Source: Methanobacteriota archaeon
Lineage (GTDB): Archaea; Thermoplasmatota; Poseidoniia; Poseidoniales; Thalassarchaeaceae
Length of the DNA stretch: 64,000 nucleotides
Assembly (NCBI GenBank): GCA_018654845.1
Contig: JABIKU010000035.1
Location: 62,001 to 126,000, forward strand
Direction: 5' to 3'
Shown here: positions 52,006 through 61,104 of the stretch, piece by piece
Position numbering within the stretch: position 1 is the stretch's first letter
How the letters are laid out: every line of letters begins with the position of its first letter
The notes under the pieces: model-generated
What the model saw: the letters and a program-made list of their open reading frames with translations, nothing else
The model's database searches: none
Told to the model about the DNA's origin: nothing
Made by a program: the position numbers and the translations under genes

Positions 52006-54138
52006 TTAGTTAACACTCGCTCTGGAAAAAAATGCAATTGATTCTCGAAATAATTCTTCTCGTCGAAGCCGTTTATTTCGACGGAGATGAAGAAAAGTAA
52101 AGACAAATGCCAAAAGAATTACGAATGGAATGAAAAATTCTGCATGGTATCGCTCCATGAATTCGATAATACTACGCGCAGTATACGCCCATGTGACCGA
52201 AGCAGCGGTTCCTCCGACCAAGCATGCAAAGAGAACTCGTCTAAACCTCATACGAGCAACTAATCCGAGCATTGCTCCGACCAAAACTCCACTCGCCATG
52301 AACGGAATCCAAACAAATACAATCAATCCCCAAAACCCGTACTTATCGATCCGGGATCGATTTTTATGGGCGACATATTCGACAGAAGATAGAATGTCGC
52401 CCATGAATGGGTTTTGCAATAATGCTCCAGTGATTCCACCCTGCCGAGCAACTAATGCCTGGCCAGCATATTCATCTGAACCTTGCTCAACACGACCAGC
52501 AATAGTTCGATCTGAAAGAGTCGCTTTTTCATTTCTAGCGCTGACTATCAGTTCACGGTCATCTATAATTTCTCCGAGATGGCGTAGCAAATAGCTCTTC
52601 AAATCCACCTCCATATCGATGAAAGATTTTGAAAAGCGGAAATAGGTGAAACGTTTTACTGGACGGTAAATCACCCTAACTAATATCGCATCTTCATCGA
52701 CAATAATCGCAGTCCCATAATCTACTAAATCATGCTTTTTGAACCAGCGAGACATGGAATCAATCGCTGCCTCTTCAAGCCTACCATTCGCCCTCAATCC
52801 AGCAAAAAAGGAAGAGTAATCCTCCGTTATTGGTAATCTATCTGAACCGATAATTGTTAAATCACTATCAAGAATTAATTCTCCTCTAAAATTATCATGG
52901 AAGCCATCAGTACAAACTGTTTTGATTTGCAGAGGGCGCATCTCGCCGAATATTGAAAATTCTTCAAGAATATCTTTAGTTATTCGACCACGAATATCAA
53001 TCGCAGCTCCAACTGTATTCGATGTCGTATGATATGGAATATAAACATCGATTGAAATCGCTCTTTCCTGCATTTTCAATTGATCGAATTGAATTAATAT
53101 TCTCAATTCCTTTTGAGTTTGTTTTAATATTCTTGTAATCAATCGATTAAACTGAGGTTCAGTTAACAAATCGCCTTTATCTCGATGATACATTCGATGC
53201 ATCAGTGGATATTGTACACAGAGGAAAAATATCGACATACCAAGTGAGATAAGTGCCATCCACCATGCTGGAATTCCAGCGCTTCCGCCAGTCAACATTG
53301 CAGTTTCTCTACCACCAATCCATTCGGCACCCATCAAAACCCAGCCCCAATTGCCGAGTCCTGCTACAGTCCAACACGATCGTGGTTCAGAATCATGAAT
53401 TTCTGCTTGTTTAGCCACTTCAGAACTCAAAGGCCCCCCACTCTTATGAGTTGAGACAACTACATTTACTTGTTTTGAAGCAACAATCGAAACATTATCT
53501 CTAATCTCGGCATAATCATCTTCATCCTCGACTATTAATTTATTTTCATCATCACTTTGAAAAATATTTGAGACCAATATATAATCTCCAGCAGAAATTG
53601 AATCACCTAACTTGAACGATGCACGGACATCTCCGATTCCACCTTTGAAGATGGTTGTTCCCGCAATTGTGGAGTTCTCAGAATGAATCATTGAAATTAG
53701 TAAAACTGCACCACGTGTCGGTTCAGCATTATGGGTTTGGATGAAAAGTTCGTCATGTGAAGTCCAGATATTAAACCATATTTCGCCTTCTCTATCGACA
53801 CACGCCCCACCAGTGTCAAGAGGAGTTTGAGATAGGCTTTCATCAATAAAAATCGAATCACCAGCCAATGCACCTGATGACATCACCATGACTCCCCCGA
53901 AGAAGATGATACCCGCGACAAGCCCAAAAATCAAAACTAAATCATCAAATGTTTTCGGAAATCGTTTATCTCCTCCGAGCCGCCTTTGACGTATTTTATC
54001 GAGCTCCTTATCGATGCTGTCTCGTTGAAGGTTATCACTGAAGGTTTGCAAATCATCGGTATCGATATCTCCGTCCTCATCGACATCGAGCGCATCATGA
54101 ATGCGTTGAGAAAGTCGCTCGGCCTCCGACATACTCAA
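52006..54138 (-). CDS. Large membrane protein with EF-hand-like head and Sm_multidrug_ex-like C-terminus
   Basis: A 710-residue protein of unknown function. Residues 17-30 read DVDEDGDIDTDDLQ, an EF-hand-like calcium loop. A helix follows (about 67-90), then an outward beta-rich domain with two Cys (about 95-270), a second helix (about 290-315), a long cytoplasmic-type domain (about 320-575) and a C-terminal region of about three helices. In the last region, KYGFWGLIVFVWIPFMASG resembles the small multidrug export family (PF06695). The combination is not one I know. It lies 67 nt upstream of the ABC exporter genes on the same strand. Confidence 0.6.
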   Translation of the reverse strand: MSMSEAERLSQRIHDALDVDEDGDIDTDDLQTFSDNLQRDSIDKELDKIRQRRLGGDKRFPKTFDDLVLIFGLVAGIIFFGGVMVMSSGALAGDSIFIDESLSQTPLDTGGACVDREGEIWFNIWTSHDELFIQTHNAEPTRGAVLLISMIHSENSTIAGTTIFKGGIGDVRASFKLGDSISAGDYILVSNIFQSDDENKLIVEDEDDYAEIRDNVSIVASKQVNVVVSTHKSGGPLSSEVAKQAEIHDSEPRSCWTVAGLGNWGWVLMGAEWIGGRETAMLTGGSAGIPAWWMALISLGMSIFFLCVQYPLMHRMYHRDKGDLLTEPQFNRLITRILKQTQKELRILIQFDQLKMQERAISIDVYIPYHTTSNTVGAAIDIRGRITKDILEEFSIFGEMRPLQIKTVCTDGFHDNFRGELILDSDLTIIGSDRLPITEDYSSFFAGLRANGRLEEAAIDSMSRWFKKHDLVDYGTAIIVDEDAILVRVIYRPVKRFTYFRFSKSFIDMEVDLKSYLLRHLGEIIDDRELIVSARNEKATLSDRTIAGRVEQGSDEYAGQALVARQGGITGALLQNPFMGDILSSVEYVAHKNRSRIDKYGFWGLIVFVWIPFMASGVLVGAMLGLVARMRFRRVLFACLVGGTAASVTWAYTARSIIEFMERYHAEFFIPFVILLAFVFTFLHLRRNKRLRREELFRESIAFFSRASVN

Positions 54139-54178
54139 CGCAGACCAGCGAGGGGTGATGAACTCAGCGGTGAATGTA

Positions 54179-54197
54179 CGAGTCCCATAGGGACTCG
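54179..54197 (-). terminator. Hairpin CGAGTCCC-ATA-GGGACTCG after the LDLa-like lipoprotein gene
   Basis: Perfect 8-bp stem with 3-nt loop, 12 nt after the stop of the gene ending at 54209 and 41 nt before the start of the next gene on the same (minus) strand. Same CCC-NTA-GGG core as the hairpins at 5121, 27351 and 33610. Confidence 0.45.
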
Positions 54198-54208
54198 CTC
54201 ACGATTAT

Positions 54209-56833
54209 TCAATCCTCGTTGCGAGATTCAACTCGAATGAGGACTGCACCGAGCATACCGATTACTGCTAGAAGTGCACCGAAGCCTGGCAGTGGTTCAA
54301 GGGTGACCGGGGATTGAGCCGAATACTCAGATGCCCATGTGTCATAGACTTCTGGTTCAGCATCGCCGTCGTAGTCGCCCCAATCTAGAGTTAATTCATC
54401 TCCAGGAGATACAAGACCATCTGCGTCGTGATCTGTGTAGGTCAGCATAACCCCATCGTCAGTTTCGCCTCCGGTTAGCGGAATGCTGAATTCAACTGTA
54501 CAATCGTTGAGGTTGGGCATTTCCTCTGCTCCAGTTTCTTCGTTGTAAATCGGGTCGCAGTCACTCAAGAAGTGCAACTCGAAGTCTGAGACGGGGGCGT
54601 TGAGGGTCTGGTTGTCAGCAACGAAAGCTGTGATGACTGGTAGAGGGGTCATTGGGTCATCGCCATCGTCATCGTCACCGCCTTCGTAGTACCACATCTC
54701 ATCAGAGCCGTCTGGGCAGTCGTCGAACCAGTCATTGACCCCTGAGAACGGAATTACAGTCCCATCCATGCAGGTGAATTCGGAGGTCTCTTCTCCTTGA
54801 CCTGGCTCGTCTGAGCCATCCTCGCAATTCTCCCATCCATCGTCGTAAGGGTCGTATTCATCAGCTGCAACAAGTTCTCCGTTGTCGCAAATGAATACCT
54901 CCATCATTTCAAGCATGACTCCGCTTCCGGTAGTAGAGTCGTATTGATAGAATGATAACTCGTCTCCATCGCCCAAATCCATGACAAGAACCCCTCCGTC
55001 GCCATCTACGATTTCTCCATCAGTAAACCAGCAAATATCCTCATCTGCATCATAGGAGCCTTCGTATTCCTCACACATTTCGCCATCTGGATCGTCATTA
55101 TCATCGGCCCAATCGCCCTCGGGGTAAAGTATGTGAGTGTCGTTTCGTACAAGCGCGTACACCATCGAACAGACATCGTTGTCGGCATCGTAGGAGCCAT
55201 CGTATTCCTCGCACATTTCGCCAGTGGAGTCACCGGTCATCTCTGACCAGCCTTCCTCTGATTCCCAAACTGTCATGCTATACGGGGCTGTAATCGCGGT
55301 ATCTCCGACCACGTAGTCGGTGTAGTACTCTGATGCCTCGCCGTCGCACTCGGTCATGTCGAGGTTGGTCCCATCCCACAACTCGGACGGGTTCTCGTCT
55401 CCGACTGCGCTAGATTCAACGAAGGGCGTGCAATCTAGAATATCGGCGAAGTTGGGCTCGCCGCCCTCTCCCTCTTCGTAAGTTGCCTCGTCAGATTCGT
55501 CATAGCAATCTGGGTATCCATCATTGACCCAGGCAAACTCAATCTCCTCGCCATTATCGCAAACGAAAACGACTTCATCGTCGCTACCATTATCCGGCTC
55601 ATCAGAACCATCGTAGCAATCTTCCCAGCCATTATCTACTTGAGAAATGTGGATAATCTCGCCACTATCGCAGACAAACTCATCCTCGCCCTCAATATCT
55701 AGGTGGACAGGAATCGAGTTACGTGGAAGTGTCTCATCGACCTCAATTACCACAGCATCATCCCACATTACGATGTATTCCATCGAGACAGTTGATGTGT
55801 CGTTAGCGCCGTGCGTTGAGTATGACATCAAATTCTTATTCCCGTCAAGGTTAACTGTGACTGTCGTATCCATGTCTTCTTCGACATAACTCATAGTCAT
55901 AACATGGGAATTAGAATCTGCTTCGTAGGTAATTGAGATGATAGCATCCTCTGGAATATCCATATCATCTCCGCCATCGACAGTTACTGGGACCCAACTT
56001 AGTCCTGCGTCTTCACAATCCTCTGGATTCATGATATCGTCTACTACCTCACTAGTCATACTGTTGTAACAAATCATCGTGAAAGTGGTGCCACAGCCGT
56101 CATCATCGTTATTCTCACAATAGTCTGCTGTGAAATTCTGACATTCTAGATTGTCAGGTCCGCCTGAACATTCTTGTGCACCACACGGGTTTGAGGGATT
56201 GTCCCAATCAAATGGACACTCGTCACTGATTCCGTCCCCATTAATGTCATCTTCGTCATCCATATCATCTGAATCGATCATTGAGTGCACTATTTCCATT
56301 ACATTGGGTGTTGAGTCCCTAACCAAGTATGCGCCGGAATCAGCGCCTCCTGCTTGCGCCGCCATCATTCCGCCGACTGAGAAGTGAATGTTCACAACCT
56401 CACCGACTTGAATGTGCGTGTAATCGATTACCATCATTGGAGCAGATGAAATCGAAGTTTGGACAAGAACGGCATCTCTGTCCATATCTACCAATACCCT
56501 TTCTATCATGGTCATATCCATATCCATTCCCATATCCTCATTATATCCACTCGTGGACATAGTCATCGAATATCCAGCTCTGGAGGATTGATTCAACATA
56601 TCCTCAATTCCCATGTCAGAATTGTCCATAGCGGACATGAAGACTTCCATGGACACTAAGTAGATACAGTCGCCAACAAGTTCGCTTGTGGCATTCTCCA
56701 GGTAGTTTTCGGCGTTCTCGTCCATGCATCCAAGGATGTCATCGACTATTTCCTCAACTGATTCATCAAGGCAACCTGCCAGGGGTGTGGAGATCAAAAT
56801 CATCATTGTCAATATAGCATATGCTCGTGTCAT
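54209..56833 (-). CDS. Acidic surface lipoprotein with LDL-receptor-A-like mini-repeats and PGF-CTERM-like tail
   Basis: An 874-residue exported protein. The signal peptide ends in lipobox LAGC, followed by CMDENAENYLENAT, a Marine Group II/Bacteroidetes-style surface motif. Four repeats of pattern F-x-C-x2-G...D/N-C-x-D-G/E-S-D-E lie at about 386-412, 423-449, 647-676 and 685-712. Their DCPDGSDE-type ends match the calcium box of LDL-receptor class A modules, but each has only two Cys instead of six. Two copies of GEMCEEYxGSYDADxDxC lie between. The C-terminus is PLPGFGALLAVIGMLGAVLI then basic residues, a PGF-CTERM-like sorting signal. Very acidic; probably binds Ca2+. ATG 56833 is used. 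Confidence 0.75.
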   Translation of the reverse strand: MTRAYAILTMMILISTPLAGCLDESVEEIVDDILGCMDENAENYLENATSELVGDCIYLVSMEVFMSAMDNSDMGIEDMLNQSSRAGYSMTMSTSGYNEDMGMDMDMTMIERVLVDMDRDAVLVQTSISSAPMMVIDYTHIQVGEVVNIHFSVGGMMAAQAGGADSGAYLVRDSTPNVMEIVHSMIDSDDMDDEDDINGDGISDECPFDWDNPSNPCGAQECSGGPDNLECQNFTADYCENNDDDGCGTTFTMICYNSMTSEVVDDIMNPEDCEDAGLSWVPVTVDGGDDMDIPEDAIISITYEADSNSHVMTMSYVEEDMDTTVTVNLDGNKNLMSYSTHGANDTSTVSMEYIVMWDDAVVIEVDETLPRNSIPVHLDIEGEDEFVCDSGEIIHISQVDNGWEDCYDGSDEPDNGSDDEVVFVCDNGEEIEFAWVNDGYPDCYDESDEATYEEGEGGEPNFADILDCTPFVESSAVGDENPSELWDGTNLDMTECDGEASEYYTDYVVGDTAITAPYSMTVWESEEGWSEMTGDSTGEMCEEYDGSYDADNDVCSMVYALVRNDTHILYPEGDWADDNDDPDGEMCEEYEGSYDADEDICWFTDGEIVDGDGGVLVMDLGDGDELSFYQYDSTTGSGVMLEMMEVFICDNGELVAADEYDPYDDGWENCEDGSDEPGQGEETSEFTCMDGTVIPFSGVNDWFDDCPDGSDEMWYYEGGDDDDGDDPMTPLPVITAFVADNQTLNAPVSDFELHFLSDCDPIYNEETGAEEMPNLNDCTVEFSIPLTGGETDDGVMLTYTDHDADGLVSPGDELTLDWGDYDGDAEPEVYDTWASEYSAQSPVTLEPLPGFGALLAVIGMLGAVLIRVESRNED

Positions 56834-56923
56834 TAAATTTTCTTCGCTCAAAATCACCTATATGAGTATATGGCCGGCATGGGTGATTATTTGACCTAAA
56901 GCACCATTATACAAAATTAATTA

Positions 56924-57008
56924 TGGTGCAGGGGACAGGATTTGAACCTGCGAAGCACTACGCACTGGGACCTAAACCCAGCCCCTTTGACCGCTCGGGA
57001 ACCCCTGC
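56924..57008 (-). tRNA. tRNA-Leu (anticodon UAG), CCA encoded
   Basis: The minus strand folds into a class II tRNA: acceptor GCAGGGG pairs with CCCCTGC, the anticodon stem CTGGG/CCCAG encloses loop TTTAGGT with anticodon TAG, there is a long variable arm (TGCGTAGTGCTTCGCA region) and the T arm is CAGGTTCAAATCCTG. The 3' CCA is encoded in the genome. It reads CUA leucine codons. It lies between the lipoprotein gene and gpsA. Confidence 0.95.
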
Positions 57009-57112
57009 TTGTGACCCGCCGAGCGCATTCAAGTCAAGAATGCAACGGCTGCCTCTTCCTCTCCCCAATCATCATAACCGGGAGAACTGGCGAAACACTC
57101 AGAGGAGTAGAG

Positions 57113-58123
57113 ATGGCTCGTATTGGAGTGCTCGGACTGGGCAATTGGGGAACTGCACTGGCTCGTGTTTGGTGTGAAGATGGACACAATGTTCTCGGAT
57201 GGACAATTGAGCAGGAAGTTTACGAATCTTTGATGACTGATAACATCAATAAAAAATATTTACCAAATTCAGTCATCCCTGAACTTCAGGTGACAATGCA
57301 AATTACAGACGTTACCGAAACTTGTGAAATCATCGTCCTTGCTGTACCAAGTGGTGTAATTCTATCAGTTGTTGATGAATTATTACCTCACCTTCGACCT
57401 TCACATGTACTACTCGATCTCGCTAAGGGACTCGCTCCATCCAAAGAAGGCGGTTCTGGAATGATTTCAGAGGCCATTCAACGGCGACTTTCCCTCGCTG
57501 GCAAGGCAAATCCAGTAGTCGTCATGACTGGTCCAACGATTGCACCTGAAGTTGCACGTGGAGTGATGACTACCGCATTGGTTGCATGTGAAGACCGCAG
57601 TGTTGCTGAGCGAATTGCTGACCGATTATCTACCGATTCGCTCATTTTGACTGCTGCCGATGACCCGGGAGGGGCAGAACTCTGGGGAGCGTACAAGAAT
57701 ACGGTTGCACTAGCTTGTGGATTGGTCGATGGATTGCATGGCAGCATTGGTGGAGACAATCTCAAGGCAGCATTGGTGCTTGCAGGTTTCAGTGAAGGAA
57801 TGAGATTGTTAGAAGCGATGGGAGCTGAACGAACTACTGCCTTTGGTCCAGCAGGAATTGGGGACCTTTACGTTACCGCAACCAGTCCACGCAGTAGAAA
57901 TCGAACCTTAGGGGAAAAATTAGGTTCTGGTCTAACTCTCGATGAAGCACTGGATGAGATGCATATGGTCGCAGAAGGAGTTCGAGCGACTCGAATGTTT
58001 GTCAATCGTGCGCCCACACTCAACATTGAAATTCCATTTCTTACCGCCCTATCAGGTTTGTTAAACGGCGAGATTGCCGTAGAGGAAGCAGTTAGAGCGA
58101 TGGTTGAATCCTACCAGAGTTGA
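57113..58123 (+). CDS. gpsA: NAD(P)+-dependent glycerol-3-phosphate dehydrogenase (bacterial type)
   Basis: Interconverts dihydroxyacetone phosphate and sn-glycerol 3-phosphate. The 336 residues start with Rossmann motif GVLGLGNWGTALA and include VLAVPSGV, LLDLAKGL, TGPTIAPEVARG, the catalytic Lys in GAYKNTVALACGLVDGL and the substrate motif GPAGIGDLYVTATSPRSRN. All catalytic residues are present. Archaea usually make the opposite stereoisomer with G1P dehydrogenase, so a GpsA here is notable and agrees with reports for Marine Group II. ATG 57113 follows GGAG; the longer frame passes through the tRNA and is false. Confidence 0.95.
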   Translation: MARIGVLGLGNWGTALARVWCEDGHNVLGWTIEQEVYESLMTDNINKKYLPNSVIPELQVTMQITDVTETCEIIVLAVPSGVILSVVDELLPHLRPSHVLLDLAKGLAPSKEGGSGMISEAIQRRLSLAGKANPVVVMTGPTIAPEVARGVMTTALVACEDRSVAERIADRLSTDSLILTAADDPGGAELWGAYKNTVALACGLVDGLHGSIGGDNLKAALVLAGFSEGMRLLEAMGAERTTAFGPAGIGDLYVTATSPRSRNRTLGEKLGSGLTLDEALDEMHMVAEGVRATRMFVNRAPTLNIEIPFLTALSGLLNGEIAVEEAVRAMVESYQS

Positions 58124-58186
58124 AAGAACACAGGAATGGCAAGCCAAGCATTGATTGGCTATGCAACAAGTCGGAGTCTGAGTTAA

Positions 58187-58414
58187 ATGGCTGCATCAGA
58201 CCTCTCTGAATTTGAATCGCGCCTCTTGAAGTGGATTTCCCAATCTGATTTTGAAGAGGTTGCTTGGTCAACTAAAAGAGCTGCTGAAGCATTCAAGGTC
58301 GAAGAAAAAGAGGTTTACGAAGCCCTTGCTGCACTGACTGGTAAAGTTAAGGATAATATTCACATCTACTACGAAGATGGTGCTATTAGAATCGTTGCAG
58401 ATGATACAGATTAA
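58187..58414 (+). CDS. Small winged-helix-like protein
   Basis: A 75-residue acidic protein. The pattern is helix (FESRLLKWISQ), helix (STKRAAEAFK), a helix (EEKEVYEALAALTG) and a beta hairpin (NIHIYYEDGAIRIVA), suggesting a minimal winged helix-turn-helix, perhaps a transcription or RNA-binding factor. No specific family is recognised. A hairpin (AGCCAA...TTGGCT, 58142-58160) lies in the gap after gpsA, so it may have a separate promoter. It converges on phnE. Confidence 0.55.
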   Translation: MAASDLSEFESRLLKWISQSDFEEVAWSTKRAAEAFKVEEKEVYEALAALTGKVKDNIHIYYEDGAIRIVADDTD

Positions 58415-58420
58415 TCAAAT

Positions 58421-59326
58421 TCAGTTTTTTCTTGAAAAAATTACTTCACGCCAGCGAGGTCGCTGAATTTGATCTTTGGAATCTATAAATTTACGACGAA
58501 CCCGTAATGAAACCTGATCTATAATCACGACGACAACATACATTACGATAATCAGAGCAAGAACTCGGTCGTAAAGTTGGAATGGTGAAAGATAATAATT
58601 TAGGTAATACCCAATTCCACCGGCTCCAACCAAACCTATTACAGAGCCATGCCTAACATTGTATTCGAACATGAATAACATTTGACTAATGAGTGCATTA
58701 CTCGCTTCAGGTATAGCGAAAAAACGAGCGATTTGCCAGCGTGGTAATCCCATCGCTCGAGCGACCTCCAGGGGTTCTCTACTAACACCTTCAAGAGCTT
58801 CATACTGTAATTTCCCAAGATAACCCACTGTGTACATAGTCATCGCAAGGACACCGGCGAATGGCCCCAATCCCACTAAAATGACGAATATTAATGCCCA
58901 AATTAATGAGGGAAGGACCCTTAATGCCGAAAGTATTTGTCTAGTAATTTGAGCAAGCCAAGGGGGAGAAAGATTGGTTGCTGCCATGGCAGCAAGTGGT
59001 AAGGAAATCACCATTCCAAAAATTGTCGATAAAAATGCGATTTCTAAGGTCTGAGTTATGCCAATAATCGCTGGGCTGCAAGCCCAATCGGCTTCGAATG
59101 TACATTGTGGTTTAGACCAAGCGGCACGATCTGTAATGACAGAAAAATCAGGAGGAAAGGCCTCGCCCATGAGAATTGTTAAATTTGTTGAAGCTCGGCT
59201 AAAATCTGCAAAATTTATTTCGAGGTGTCGAATTGTTAATATTACTAATAATATCAAATAGATACCTGAGCGAAGAATCGGTCTATTTTTCAGAAAATGA
59301 AAAAAATCTACGATTCGATTTGACAT
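58421..59326 (-). CDS. phnE: Phosphonate/phosphate ABC transporter permease
   Basis: Membrane channel of a PhnCDE-type importer, 301 residues with about six helices. The inner-membrane signature EALEGVSREPLEVARAMGLPRWQI (EAA loop, about 178-200) contacts the ATPase. The family-typical FEYNVRHGSVIGLVGAGGIGYYL is near 220. The start is placed at ATG 59326, which follows the phnC stop by two bases with GGAGA upstream; TTG 59332 is possible. Last of the phnD-phnC-phnE operon. Confidence 0.93.
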   Translation of the reverse strand: MSNRIVDFFHFLKNRPILRSGIYLILLVILTIRHLEINFADFSRASTNLTILMGEAFPPDFSVITDRAAWSKPQCTFEADWACSPAIIGITQTLEIAFLSTIFGMVISLPLAAMAATNLSPPWLAQITRQILSALRVLPSLIWALIFVILVGLGPFAGVLAMTMYTVGYLGKLQYEALEGVSREPLEVARAMGLPRWQIARFFAIPEASNALISQMLFMFEYNVRHGSVIGLVGAGGIGYYLNYYLSPFQLYDRVLALIIVMYVVVVIIDQVSLRVRRKFIDSKDQIQRPRWREVIFSRKN

Positions 59327-59328
59327 TA

Positions 59329-60060
59329 TCAACGGTCTCCTGCCTGAGGAAGAGAATGCTTCTCATTCAAATTATCAAATTCTATCAACGAATTTCCTCT
59401 CAATTGTAACAACCTATCACAAAATGTCCTAGCACGCAGAGGATTATGGTCGACAATGCAAATAGCAATATCTTTCTCCTTTGCTAGGCTTCGCAATAAT
59501 TCAATAATTTCCTTCGCTGTTTCCGCGTCTAATTCTCCTAGGCATTCATCGGCTAATATCAATCTAGGATTCTGAACCATAGCCCTCGCGATGGCAACTC
59601 TCCTCTGCTGGCCTCCAGACAAACGATTTACAGATTCGAAAACCTTGTCGCTTAATCCAACAGCCCTGATTGCATCTTTTGTTGCTTCTTGTATTTCCCT
59701 GCTCGGTAGAGAAAGAACCGTTTGCAAATATTTTGCTCCTGGCAAGGCCCCCATCAGAACATTATAGCCAACGGATTGATGTTGGATTAATCCTAATCTT
59801 TGGGGGATGAGGGCAATAGAACCGCGTTTTGCGTTCATTGTCAAATCACAACAGCATTCTACGCTACCAGAAAGTGGCGATAATAATCCAGCAGCAGTTC
59901 GAAGTAAGGTAGTTTTCCCAATTCCTGATCTACCGATCAAGCCTACAATTTCACCAGAATTAATAGTTAGATTAACATCTTTGAGGAGAGGGTTTTCTGT
60001 TTCAAAACCAATCGAGGCATTTGAGAAATGCAGTCGAAGTTGATCATTGCTCAAGCCCAT
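59329..60060 (-). CDS. phnC: Phosphonate/phosphate ABC transporter ATPase
   Basis: Powers the importer. The 243 residues include Walker A GLIGRSGIGKTTLLR, Q-loop LIPQRLGLI, signature NRLSGGQQRRVAIARAM, Walker B LILADECLGELD and the switch His in VDHNPLRA. The N-terminus is close to the PhnC consensus. The gap to phnD is 16 nt and the stop lies 2 nt before phnE. Substrate can be phosphonates, phosphite or phosphate; no phosphonate-degrading gene is in the window. Confidence 0.93.
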   Translation of the reverse strand: MGLSNDQLRLHFSNASIGFETENPLLKDVNLTINSGEIVGLIGRSGIGKTTLLRTAAGLLSPLSGSVECCCDLTMNAKRGSIALIPQRLGLIQHQSVGYNVLMGALPGAKYLQTVLSLPSREIQEATKDAIRAVGLSDKVFESVNRLSGGQQRRVAIARAMVQNPRLILADECLGELDAETAKEIIELLRSLAKEKDIAICIVDHNPLRARTFCDRLLQLRGNSLIEFDNLNEKHSLPQAGDR

Positions 60061-60076
60061 GTCTCCTTCATCATGT

Positions 60077-61051
60077 TCAACTATCGTACTTCTCAGCGAA
60101 AAAATTAGCGATTCCAGGGATTGTACCTATCGCATCGCTATACGAGCCAAGATGACCTTCGGTTGTCACTTCAGAAATCCCCGGAGTATTCAAAACACCT
60201 TCTAGAATCTCTGAACCACCTTCTGCAGAATTCAAAGCCAAGAATGCATCGGCAATAACATCCATTTTTTCTTGGCTCAAAATTTCCATATTAATCATCA
60301 TCGGATGGCTAGGAACTCGTCCAAATGCAGGTGAGAGCAATCTATATTCTGAGCGATCGAGACACCAATCATTACCTTCACAATGATCTTCAAACGAAGT
60401 TGATTTTGCGAATGCAACATCGCCCACACCTTCAGTCATACAACGGAATCCACCGCTGTATCCGTAATACAGATCGCCTTTTTCTGGAATTGTTGCAGTT
60501 CCGAAGTGGTTTTCAATAATTGTTCTAAGACTATCGATTTCACTACTTTCTTCTGATACATCTATCAATCCGTTATTGATCATATAACCCATCGGCATCA
60601 GCATTCCAGCAGATTTTAACCAACCGGTGTGACAAGAGTTTTTTCCTTCCAAATCCTCAAGTGATTGTATTGAAGAATTCTCCAAAACCCAAGCTTGTGC
60701 AATATAGAAAGTTGAACCATCGCTGTTTTGATTAGCGAGAATAACGTCTAAACCATGTTGCTTCCAAGCGATGAATGCAGCGCCTCCGTCTAGGAATGCG
60801 ATATCGGCGTGCCCAAATCGCAATGCTTCAATCGCTGCAATATCTGATGAAATCGGATAGAGTTCAACATTAAATCCAGATTCGGCAGCGATAAAATCTA
60901 CTAATAATTGAGGATTTGCAGACGCGTCATTATAATCATCTTGAGTCTTGTATGCAATCCGGATAACGTCCTCATCAGATTGTTTGAGACATCCAGAAAA
61001 CGCAGTTGCAATAATTATTAATGTTATCACAAAAGATAGAAATTTTGCCAT
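60077..61051 (-). CDS. phnD: Phosphonate/phosphate-binding lipoprotein
   Basis: Captures substrate outside the membrane for PhnCE. The 324 residues start with a signal peptide ending in lipobox FSGC (Cys near 20), so it is lipid-anchored. The PhnD-like domain begins IRIAYKTQDDYNDAS and includes ALRFGHADIAFLDGGAAFIA, GKNSCHTGWLKSAGML and DVAFAKSTSFEDHC. Four Cys in the mature part could form disulfides. ATG 61051 lies behind GAGAG; TTG 61060 is an alternative. A TATA-like element and a palindrome lie upstream. Confidence 0.92.
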   Translation of the reverse strand: MAKFLSFVITLIIIATAFSGCLKQSDEDVIRIAYKTQDDYNDASANPQLLVDFIAAESGFNVELYPISSDIAAIEALRFGHADIAFLDGGAAFIAWKQHGLDVILANQNSDGSTFYIAQAWVLENSSIQSLEDLEGKNSCHTGWLKSAGMLMPMGYMINNGLIDVSEESSEIDSLRTIIENHFGTATIPEKGDLYYGYSGGFRCMTEGVGDVAFAKSTSFEDHCEGNDWCLDRSEYRLLSPAFGRVPSHPMMINMEILSQEKMDVIADAFLALNSAEGGSEILEGVLNTPGISEVTTEGHLGSYSDAIGTIPGIANFFAEKYDS

Positions 61052-61104
61052 TTCTCTCAAACTCCCCCCAGTTATTATGGTGCCTTAATCGACTCTGGTA
61101 TTAG

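Noticed and set aside
56942-57112. N-terminal extension of GpsA
   Set aside because: These bases include the tRNA-Leu gene; the Rossmann fold begins at ATG 57113.
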